Shown here: positions 44,266-56,200 of the stretch, in pieces
How the letters are laid out: the number at the start of each line of letters is the position of its first letter
Numbering within the stretch: position 1 is the stretch's first letter
NCBI GenBank assembly: GCA_963669155.1
Contig: OZ022597.1
Coordinates: 1,549,673 to 1,613,672 of the forward strand
Source: Arbacia lixula
Taxonomy: Eukaryota > Echinodermata > Echinoidea > Arbacioida > Arbaciidae
Direction of reading: 5' to 3'
Length of the DNA stretch: 64,000 nt
The notes under the pieces: model-generated
Database searches by the model: none
What the model saw: only the letters and a program-made list of their open reading frames with translations
What the model was told of the DNA's origin: nothing
Position numbers and translations under genes: made by a program

Positions 44266-47200
44266 GTAGGTCCTGCAGCGCCCTAAATCTTTAAATATTT
44301 CAGACATACCACCTTCAGTGAAAAGGTCGGGGTTTTATACTTCAATAGCAAGCGATTCTTCTAATTTGTAAAATTTCTTCAACAGATTTTAAAGCTTAAC
44401 TTGATAAAAGTGGTTTAAGGTTAGGATCTGGGCCCTGTTGCCTAGAACGTACCATTGCTAGTAACTTTGCTATCATTGGCAACTTCTAGGAAACCATGGA
44501 TTTGATTGGTTGTTGAGTGGTGTTACCATGGTACTTACCATTGATGATTAATCTTAAGTTTTATGCAACAGTTCCCTGGACTAAAATGGGGATAGAGTTT
44601 AGAAACGTAGGTAAATTTGTGATTGTAGGGTAAAAAGTGCAACTCTCAGCTTCAACCCCAGTTTCAATGGTATTACAATATGCAGGTACATACTCGACTC
44701 GATCGTTTGCATGTCTGACGAAGGAAAAAATCCTCAAAAAGAGATTTAGCCATTCACCCTTTTTCCGTTCTGGTATTGGCATGACCAGTAGCACTTAATT
44801 GCTTCAACCATCTTGGTACCATGCCTTACACAGCACATTGAGCTACCACACATTCTATGGTCCAATGGGATTTGGGAGGGTAAATAGAGCAACAGGTTGT
44901 GCAGATTCAATTATTTATTTAGCTCTGCTCATCTAGTTGGCAACTGGGTATGCCATCTGTCCAGCTTTGAACAATGCAGATCCTTTTGCAACTTCCTGGT
45001 TCTTTTGCAAGTTCCGGTTTCAAAGAAATCATGGGGAGAATGGGCCTTTGCACATGCAGGGCCAACCCTATGGAATTTTCTTCCACAGAGTTTGAAAACC
45101 CTGACGTCAGTGACCACCTTCAAGGGCAACCTAAAGACATACCCATCTAATGGTGCTTTTTGACATACAAGTTCATACCTGTATTGTATTTTTTTTCTCT
45201 CTCTCTTTAATTTGCTCTGAAGCGCCTTGAGCATCTGATTAAGATGGAAAGTGTGCTTTATAAATTTTATGTATTATTTTTATTATCCACTTGCTATTGA
45301 ATTTACACCTGCTCTTGCTCTTATATTTGAATAATGGAGATGTTGATGCTGGGAGTGTAGTTTTTGCATGTGTGGTAATTTCTCTTATGTCTAATGCGTA
45401 CTCGCATCCCATATCCTTGAATTTCCATGTTACTCTTTGATAAGGAGGAGTGTCTAGTTTGATTTTACCTTCAGTGCTCTCTAAGGTTCAGTTTAACCCT
45501 ATCATTACCAGGCCCTGAAAACCACATTGGTTTACTACACATATTTGTGCCAAGGGTAATGCAAGAGTTATAAGGTTGTGTACTTTGCATAACCTGAAGA
45601 CTCCTTTAATCATTTATATGTAATACCAAGCTATTATGAAATATAAACACTGTAATAGTATTAAACACATATGCAAATGCTTAAGCGAGTTTACGGTAAA
45701 CAGTACACTTAATGATTTGTGCACACATTGTTCTACTGTACTAGAGTCTTGCAGTGTGCAGAATGGTAACATGAACACATCTCTGGGGCCGCCGGTTGCT
45801 CTTGACAGGGCCATGATGCAGAAACTATTACACCAGTCTCACCTCCCCAACACCCTACCCTGGCCAGCTAATGTGGACTGTAAGTACCCAATCCTATGTG
45901 TATTTGTGCATTGTGTGACTTAAAGGGCATATACTGTACTGGGAAAGCAAAAAAACCTTCAAAAGGTGATCGTTAGCAATCTTCTTGCCAATGGTCTTAA
46001 ATTCATGTATTGTCCATTTTAGAAGCTTGCTGAAAGTTATTTGCCCTCAAATGATCCACATTTGGAGAAATTAATGATTAATGATTAAATCCTCAAAATG
46101 TTCTGCCCGAACATTTTGTGGATTTGTGATTTTAATCACTCATTACTCCAAAAATGTAGATCATTTGAGGGCAAATAACTTTCAGCAAGCTTCTAAAATC
46201 GACAATACATGAATTTGAGACCATTGGCAAGAAGATTGCTAACAATTACATTTTGAAGGCTTTTTTGTCTTCCCAGTACAGTATATGCCCTTTAAATACA
46301 GGGTGTCCCTTTTGCAGGCCTAAATACAGAAGATTTGGTTAAAAAAAACATGGAAAATCGAAAAGGATAAAATATCAGAGCTTCCCTTCCCAAAATAGAA
46401 CTGGAAACTGACTTTGAGCAAAATTATAGCAATCACTAAATTTTGAGGAGGTTTTCAGTCAGAGTCCTAGATGGCCTTGGGACCGGAGCCCGCATTGCGC
46501 TATGCTTGGCACCGGTCCACTCTACAGTGGGTGGGTTCAATGGGAGTTATGCATGCATTGCACGCTGAGAGGGACAATATAACTATGAATGTAGACTATG
46601 CTGGCTGCAGTTCAACCGTAAACAAGCCTAGGATAGTTTTTCACTTTTCCTGAAAATTTTTATGAAGCTACAGACTGTTGGATTTCATACACATTATTGT
46701 TAGGGTATACTGCTGATTCTTGCCAGGTTTCAAGACTTTTTGCAAATGGGACACCCTGTCTTTAATCTGTCACATGCATTGGATTTGTCTTGCATTGATT
46801 ACACAGTCACTTCCTATGTATGTAGAGTGGAAGAAAGCTCTAAAAGCACTTAACTCTTTATTTTTAATTCTATTCTTAAAGGGATCGTTCACCCTGAAAT
46901 TATTTTGGTCTCAATAAAAGGAGACACATGAAAGAAACACATTAGTGAAGGTTTGACAAAAATCGGTCAAAGAAAAAGAAAGTTTTATGATTTTAAAGTT
47001 TTTATTTTTGGATGTTTCATATGTTGTGTACAATTTTTTGGAAAATGTCCATTTTCTCAAAAGGATATTCCGTATTTCACCTGTGTGTTTGATCGCTATG
47101 AAAAAAATGTATTCCTTCATCAAAGAACATGGCAGTTCATGGAAAAAGTAGTACACAACATATGGGAGAGCACCTTGCATGTGACGTCGCAAAATCAAAA

Positions 47201-50200
47201 CTTTATCATCAGAATTTTCTTTTCATTTGACCAATATTCATCAAACCTTCACAGATATGCTTGTTTCATGTGTCTGTTTTTATTGAATCGAGCAATTCAA
47301 TTATACGTAAACAAACAAGTATCCAGTAAGCGGATTCACGTAGCTAGAATTTGGCCTACTGTACAAACGACCACATAAAACTTACATGTGAATGAACATG
47401 CTATGGGGGTACTAACCTGGTATACACTTTAAATATTTCATGTACTTTAGAAACAATTTTTTTTTGGCCACCAATGTTTCGGATGTGGCAGTTAACAAAT
47501 GACGCATGTTTCAGCCGTGACACAAATGTCAACAGTTTTAAGAAGCCATTTTATTAAACTCTTAACATGCTTTATTCAATTTCTAAGAACATCCTACAAT
47601 AAGTTATATGAACCATCCTATCACATTGGAACAGCAGAATTTGCAAACTGAAGTACAGAATACCAATTTCCTGGTTATTGTACACACTGGCAACTATTCA
47701 AACAGCTAGTGACTAGTTCAATTATTTTTTAGAAAATTATTTTCTTAATTACTTCTCGAAACGATGACAACGCAATCAGGAAAAGCCCATTGGCAATACA
47801 CGTACATGTAAACGGTGTGGCGTTTAAGGGCCACAACTTTATCATCGACAAATATTAACAGGTTAACAGTTTTGCACTGAAAGTTTGTATTTACTCGAAA
47901 TGTCTCCAGTCTGTAATATGATTATGATTTTGAAAATATAAAACTTTTAAGTAGACTCTACTAGTCTAGTCTAAGTAAGAGTGGTTTAGAGAGTAAATCA
48001 AAGTACATATTTGTTTTCATCTCAAATCGTAAGTGCGGCGAGAATGCCCCCCCCCCCCCCCCATTTTACTTTTCATGACCCGAATTAAGCAACTCAGCTT
48101 TGAGTTTGATTGCGTTGTCATCGTTTCGAGAAACGCGCCCATCCAGCTACATTAGAGTACAGTCATTAGCCCCGGAATTCTCCCTTCAATTCAATGCCAG
48201 CATTGTACAGCCTTGCATACATGTACCTTGTATTTTTTAGAGACTCCCTTTAAGATGAAAATATGTTGATATACAGTGTAGACCTTCTTCTAGTTTGTAT
48301 TGTAGAAAGTTCACTTTTGTCATAATATAACAAACATGTAGTTTCTCTCAGAAATAGGTACAGTGATAATAATTATTTATAAACAGGTGGTCTTTATGCA
48401 ACTGTAAATATAAAGGTAGGGAAGCCTGTTTGCTACGTGTAGTCAACAATTTAGATATCACCGAAAATGGAAGAAAATGCTGTTTTTAAACTTACCTCAC
48501 AACATCAGAACTGGAAATTGATTTATCAAATGTACACATGAGTAGTGTTTCACTTTTCATGAAAATGTTTGTGAAGCTATTACTGTGAGATTTCATGCAT
48601 GTTCTTGTTAGGGTACACACTGCTGGACCATCCGTAAAAGTCATGGCATTTGTTAAAAGACTACCCTATCATTTACACAGCTTTCACGGGAAACATATAT
48701 CAAGTAAAAAAAACCAATGTGGTCTTTGGAGAGATGTTTCTTAAAGCAGTGTTATGGCATTTTGAGAAGAGAACGTTTGTCTGAGGAACATGCACAGTAT
48801 GTCTTAACTTTTGTGTCCCAACTTTTTTTGTTATGCAACTGTTATTTTCTTTTCAGCTCTTTTTGATGAGGCTGCCATCAGGGAGGCTGGTTTGAGTGTG
48901 TTCAAGGCCAGGTGAGGGCAGCAGACAGCAATTTCTTTTTGAACTATGAGAGCAGCAAACACAATTCACTCACTCTTTCCATATCTTGCATGGCATATTG
49001 GGTAGGGAAAAGTGCAGTATCCATTGTCGACCGAAATAACTACCTAATATGTAGCATTCTTTTATTAAAATGACTGTAAAGATGATCCACCTGCAATTTT
49101 GGAGAAAACTAAGACTTAGGTCAACATGTTTCCTATCTGCAAGTCTACATTTTTTAAATACCACCCAAGATTTTATTTTTCAATGCTGTAGACGGTCAGT
49201 CCCATTTTTCAGTCCAGAGATTCAATTGAGAGGAATGAGACAATTTCATCCCTGGTCGCTGGATACAAGAAGATATCACTCATACATATGTGCACCATCT
49301 CCACTCCCTGGGGGGTTTTCCTTGCCTGCTGCATGGCATCGGCGCTGGGTCAAGATCATTCACAAAATCGTCCACCTCCTAATAGGTACTGGTACCCATG
49401 TACACTCCTGGGTGGAGAGCAGCAAATTCAATTCAATTTACATTATTTCCACAACTTGAATTAAAAAAAACAATATAATCAATACAAGAGTTAAAACACA
49501 TCAAAATATTAGGTAGGATACATCAAGAAATACAATAAATACTGCAAAGGAGGTAATACAAAAGTGATATTCAATATGGAGGGAGGAACAAAGGCTATTG
49601 ATCTTTCGGAGGCTCTTCCCTACAATCAAGTACAAACATAAAAACAATAAATACACATTGAATACAATGTAGTAAACACCTATATAACACATACATACCC
49701 ACAAACATACAAACTCAAGTGGATAGAGTATCTTGGGGAAGGACCCAAGGGTGGTATTACAGAACGATAACTTAGGAGAAATCTTATCCTAAGTCTAGGA
49801 TTCTCCTAAGTGGTATTCCAGAACGATCTTAACTTTTCTCCTAACTCCGCTCCTAAGTTTTCTCCTATCTTTATGCAAATTTATGCAAATCATAAAGTTA
49901 GAAGGATTGGTATTCCAGAATGCGGGTAAGAGAGGATTTAGGAGAAAACTTAGGAGAGCCTCCCCCTGTCCTAGCCATTCATAACACACGCAATAAAAAA
50001 GAGCAGCATTTATTTGCGCAAGCGCGCGCACATAGTTGCGCGACCACAAAGTTAGGATCAATCCTAGGGGGAGGGCCCGATGAGATGCTGTGATTGTGAT
50101 TGGCTGTTCATAAATGAAACACTTTTCTCCATCGGCTGATAAATGTGCACTGGGTGGGGTCAAACTCTCCCTAATTTGCATTAAGATAGTCCTAAGAGGA

Positions 50201-53200
50201 CGTTCTGTAATACCAATTTCTTGCTCTCTTAGGCACCTCCTAACTCGGGGACTTAGGAGAAAACTTAGGAGAAAACTTAGGATAACTTCTGTAATACCAC
50301 CCCAAGTGCCATGGGTGGGCTTGAACCTGGGACCTGGAGACCTTCAGTCACAGATCAGACATTTCCTCTATTTCAGGATCCCAGCCCTGGTCTACCACAA
50401 GGGGACATTCCTGGCGTTCAGTGAGGCGCGCTACGACGGACTCAAGGACTTTGGGAACATCCTGATGGTGATGAGGAGGGGCGATGTAAGGGGCCAGGAG
50501 ATTAAGTGGGGACCTATTAAGCTGCTTGTACGGCTGCCTTCCTTCAGGTGAGTGGATGAAGGTGAAAAAAGGCTAACCCTTATCAGGCCACGAGGGGGGG
50601 GGGGGTGTTTGGGGAATAATGGCCCCCGTTAAATATTTTGCGTGATTATTCTGAAACACCAAAAACTATCACTTCTTTGTGACTTTTTTCTTTGTAGTCT
50701 TTGCACAAATTTTGAGACTAAAATTGTGGAAAATGGATAGACCATGATCATTTGTCATCCCAAATGCTGCTAATTTTTTAGTTGGTCAAGATTGAAGATT
50801 GAGAAGTCTCCCTGTGGAATATGTATGGGATATTGTACAGCAGCCAGGGGTTTATTGCCATTTGGTCCAATCCCAGTTGTTCTACTCACCATTTCGTCTC
50901 CAAGGAACACCTTAAAAATACTGTTTTAGATTAGAATACTGGGTTAACTTATCAACAACTCTAATCTACACCATAGCCTCAACCGTTAACCCTAATCCAG
51001 ACCCCCTTCCCTAACCCTATCCCATACACATCAGCATGTGATGGTAGACGAAATGGTGAGTGGACTAACTGGGATTGGACCAAATGGCAAATCACCCAGC
51101 CAGGACCTGTCACTGTGGCCGATTCAGAGTCTGACTCATCAGACGGCTCTGACTTTTCATGTACGTAGTTTAACTCTTTGTGTGTTTTCTTATGAACCCC
51201 TGTGTGCCGTATTGTTTTGAGAGTGCAGAGATTTCACACAATCCCGACAGGGGAGCAGTCTAAATCAGGCGCTAGTTTTGCACAAGATTACTTTGAAGGA
51301 AAATGCGTTGCTAACAGCTTTTTCGTCTTTTCTTTAGAATCAACAACCCTAGCCCCATCGTGGATAGAATCCAAGATTCCATCGTGCTGGTGTTTGCTGC
51401 ATTCCCCACCGAACTCTCTTTCCAAGATATGATGGCTTTTCCTCGCTTCCCAATGTCTAAGATGTACGTCATGAAGGTAAGACGGTACAACATCTATTTC
51501 CTTGCTTCCCAATGTCTAAGATGTACGTCATGAAGGTAAGATAATATAACATCCATTTCCTCACTTCCCAATGTCTAAGATGTATGTCATGAAGGTAAGA
51601 CGGTATAACATCTATTTCCTTGTTTCCCAATGTCTAAGATGTACGTCATGAAGGTAAGACAGTATAACATCTATCACTGCGTAGGTCCCTGCGGCTTTCA
51701 AAGCAAGCAACTGAAATTTGTGTCTTGTTTTTACGGTACAAGGAACCCGTCTTTTAGTCTATTATTGAAGTTTTTTATCCTACTATAGTCATCTTCTGAA
51801 ACATCTTATATGAACTGTCCATCATACAGTACAGTAGCAAATGAAGAACAAATTTTTGTGGGAATGTGTGTTACTGGGAAACTGATGTAAGTTACAAATT
51901 ATGAATAGAAATGAATCTGATCATCTGGACTTACTATTTTGAAATGGAGAACAGTTTCACGTCTGATCCGGGACGCTTCTTCAGCTCGTCTGAACTGGCG
52001 GGAATCTGTCATTGCCACTTGGTGGCGACGTACAATTGATGTCATCGTCTATGAGACGTCGAGGAATCTTTCGGATGACTGGGTTACAAATCCGAGAGAG
52101 GTAGTGTCATAATCCCCCTCCTTTGTTGAGGGAGGGGTTCTTTGCGGTGACATAGACTGCTTCGCGGGCCCCCCTCTCAAACCATCTAGGTTCTTTGTCT
52201 AGAATGAGCACATCTTTGTCTTTGAAATTGTGATGAGATGTGTTCAGGTGGGAGTATACTGCAGAATCGTTTCCCGATGCGCCTGGTCTGCAATGTTGGT
52301 ACTGGGAAAGTGTTGATGGTAGTGTGATCATTTGCGCTGGCCTACTTATATAACCAGAAGAGACCAGTCCATCACTTTACACACAAAAATCTGTAAAGTG
52401 TTAGAGAGCCACGCACACAATATTTCATAGTAGTTTGCAATATCAAGAATGAATTATCTACATGTAATACACTCAATTTTTTTTGTCCTGATATGTAAAT
52501 CATCAAAATCTAATTAGCTATTTCAAGGATGATTACAGGAATATTAATAGATGAAATGTCACAAAACCTACTCCCACAATGTTTGACTTTGATAATGTGG
52601 TGTTTAAATTTTAGCTTGATTCGAATTGTTATTTTGTTTATTATTCTTTTTGAATGTGTCCAGTACTTTTGTTCAATACCTAATTCCTATTAACCATCCT
52701 TGTTTTTTGTTGTAGACCTATGATTTGGGTAACACCTGGACAGATCCCGAAGACATTTCCTACCAGACTGTCCTAAAGATGATCCCAGTGCCTGTACTGC
52801 TAGTCCCAGGTATTTCTTACAAGAAAGAGATTGTACAACTTGTTATATGAATGTGTAGTTAGTATTCACAATTCATCCAAGTTTATTCATAAGAACATGT
52901 CATCAAATAGAATATTCTGTAGACTGAAACTTTTCTAATCTAGAAGGTAAGAACACAATTGAATACACAGTAAAAAACAAATAGCAAACCCATGGCATTG
53001 GACATGTTGATAATGAAAGAAGCACATATTAGGACCTGTGCCATGAAATGCAAGTTTGAGGAGGGTAAGTAAGTAAGTAAAAGTGACATTTTGCATATGT
53101 TTGTGGACAGAATATTGCTTTTTGTACACTGCTTTATATAAATGTAAATTGTATCTTTTTTACATTGTTCTTGAAACTTATCTAAATACATATCTGAAGC

Positions 53201-56200
53201 CCCCAAAATCATGAAAATAGAGAACAAATTTTGGGACAAAGTCGGTAGATTACATAAGAAAATTTGAATAAACTATAAGATGATTAATTCGAAAGTTCAC
53301 AGTTTTTTAAAATGATATTGTATATTATGCTACTTGGCATATAAAAAAAAGTTTGACCTTCATACCATTTTTTTTAATGAAATGTAAATACATTTTTAAA
53401 ACATGCATCTAATTGACCTTAATCATGATTAACACAAAATTGAATACCTTTTACCTTCCCCCCAAGATCTACAGCCAAACATGTTCCTTTGTCTCCATGC
53501 AAAAACTTTGAATTAATACAACCTTCTGTGGCCAAGATATTAGGGAGAAGGCTAGATCAAAATGCCCCCCTCCCCCTCTCCGAAGAAAAAAAACAACTTG
53601 GTCTCAAAGAGCCCAGTGAGAATAGGGTGAAGGGTAAAAAGTTAAAATGTTTCTCCAATTTTTGTTTGGGTCAAAGGTCCAGGTCACAGCATCCAGATGA
53701 AATGTGGACGGATCGTGGTTCCCTGCAACTACTTCACTCAAGACAGGCGAGGAAGTAAGTACATCGACCTCCGACGAATTTAGAATGTGATCAGATATAT
53801 TCTGTGTGTGTTTAAGTGTATGTACCTTAGGTGCTTGTTTTGTGGTTTTACGATACTTCAAAACTCTTGCTTTATGAACTTTTGGAAAATAACAATATTA
53901 AAAGAAGAAAAAAGATAAATGTTTTCCGATTGTTCGCTGTTCTTACTGTGTTCTTTCGTAAAGCTGGAGGCATGTACTCTAGTGACGAGATAAATTGATG
54001 GCTCTTCATATTGAAGGATATAGGTAGGTAGATGGATAAATGAATAGCTAGCTACCTAGCTAGATATGCATGCATGTAGATAAATTAATTGATAGAGAGT
54101 TAGATAGGAAAACTATATAAACTGAATACATATGAAGTGACAGGGAAATTTAATAGGGTAAGTAACTATCCAGAAAAAAAAAACAGATTGTAAAGAAACG
54201 GAAGGCAGCACATCTGTGAAAGCTAAAAGAGACTTTACAATTGGATTCACCAGAAATATTGATTAAACATTGTTCTTCTTTTGCAAAAAAAAAAACCTGT
54301 TGATATCTATATTTCTCTTAAAGGGAATATACTGTACTGGGTAGACAAAAAAACCTTCAAACAGGTGATCGTGTGCAATCTTCTTGCCAATGGTCTTAAC
54401 TTCATGTTACAATGTCCATTTTAGAAACCTGCTGAAAGTTAGCTGCCCTCAAATGATCTACATCTGGTTTCATTAGTGACTAAATCACAAATCCTCAACT
54501 TGTTCGGGCCGAAAATTTTGAGAATTTGTGATTGAATCACTAATTACTCAAAATGAGGATCATTTCAGGGCAAATATCTTTCAGCAAGTTTCTAAAATGG
54601 ATATTACATGAAAAAGACCATTGGTAAGAAAATTATTCACGCTCACCTGTTTGAAGGCTTTTTGTCTTCCCAGTATATTATATGCCCTTTACAGGGGAAG
54701 CAAACTGTGTGTAATCTCTCATTGACTGTGTGTTATAAATACATAGTCTTAAGATGTACATTTTCAGATGACTATACTAATAATGCAGAGAATAAACTAA
54801 CCTATAATTGTATATGTATAGAAAATCTAAGATGTTTTGAGAGAAAAAGTTGTTATTTTGCTAATAAGTAACATGATTATTGCGATATAAATGTATTAAG
54901 TAGTCAATTAGCATGTTATCATTCAAGTGGGTCTGTATTACTAGACTACACTAGCATTATGGGTAAGGAAACTGGCCGGGTATGAGTACTTTAGGACTCA
55001 AGATGGTGCCATTGGTAAGAAGATTGCTCACGATCACATGCTTTTGTCTTCCCAGTACATTATATGCCCATTAAATATCTAATTGTGCTGTCCCCCTCTG
55101 TAGAAAACCTCTCCGGGATGTGCCAGAATTGCAGTAACTACAACAGGGTCATCTACAGCGATGACGGGGGAAACACCTGGGTAGTAGGAGGCAGGTCAAG
55201 GTTCAAGCGAGACCAGTTCAGAATACCGATCTATCCCAACGAAGTCATGGTGAGTTTCTTCACAATGACCAACTCTCCCTATCGCAGACCCCTGTCACAG
55301 TGCATTTCATGGCGGCCTGAGGCCAGCCTGAAATGCACTGTAAACACACCAAGTGGACTGAGGTCGGCCCGGTTATGGTCCATCTCTGAAGGTGGCCTGA
55401 ATGCTTGTGTACCGAGATGTGTATGTGTATGCGGCCGAGCCTCGCACTGTAAACGCACAAATTTGGAGCGGCCTGAGGCTGCACTGTAAACAGGGTCTCG
55501 TAATTTTTTAGAGAAGGCCTCAGGCCAGCCTGTGGCCTAGCATGCACTGTAAACGGGGTCTTATATTTGTCTCATTCACTCTTTTGGATACTTTTCTCTA
55601 CTCTCCCATCTGTCTTCTCAGCCTTTATTTTGTATTACTGTACATGTATATTCCTGTATCACTATGTTATATCTGTCTTCTCAATCTCACTTTGAATTTG
55701 TCTTATAAATCATGTTCTTTTCCCCTACACTGTACCCTTTCCGCTCGCAATACAAAATGTGTCTCTGTTGCAAAAAAACACATGACATAAATCAATGACA
55801 GATTGTACCTCATGAAGGAGATGGTCATAATTACTTGTGGACGTTCTCTAGACTTATTCCATTCCAATGTAATGGCACTTGCCTTCTCCTACATTGCCAA
55901 ACCTTAGAGTATTATCCCTGATCTGAGTATAAAACAATGAATACTTCAAACAAATTGTTTTTCGAAACTAAAATTAATAACAGGATGTGAGAACACCAAA
56001 TTCAAAATGTGAAATCTCTGCACTCTCAAAACAATGCGGCGCACAGGGGTTCATAAGTCAACACACAAGGAGTTAAGCCACACCCCTTTAGTTACTGCAG
56101 TTCTATTGCAAATTGTTGACATCCTACCTGGACCAGGGATCACAAAACCCTCAAATCTAACATTGAGTATTAGGTTAACTAATCACAGATTGACTGAATC

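Noticed and set aside
45752..45762. Alternative acceptors for sialidase exon 2 after TTGCAG or GTGCAG
   Set aside because: Both break the reading frame with exon 1, whereas the acceptor at 45744 keeps it.
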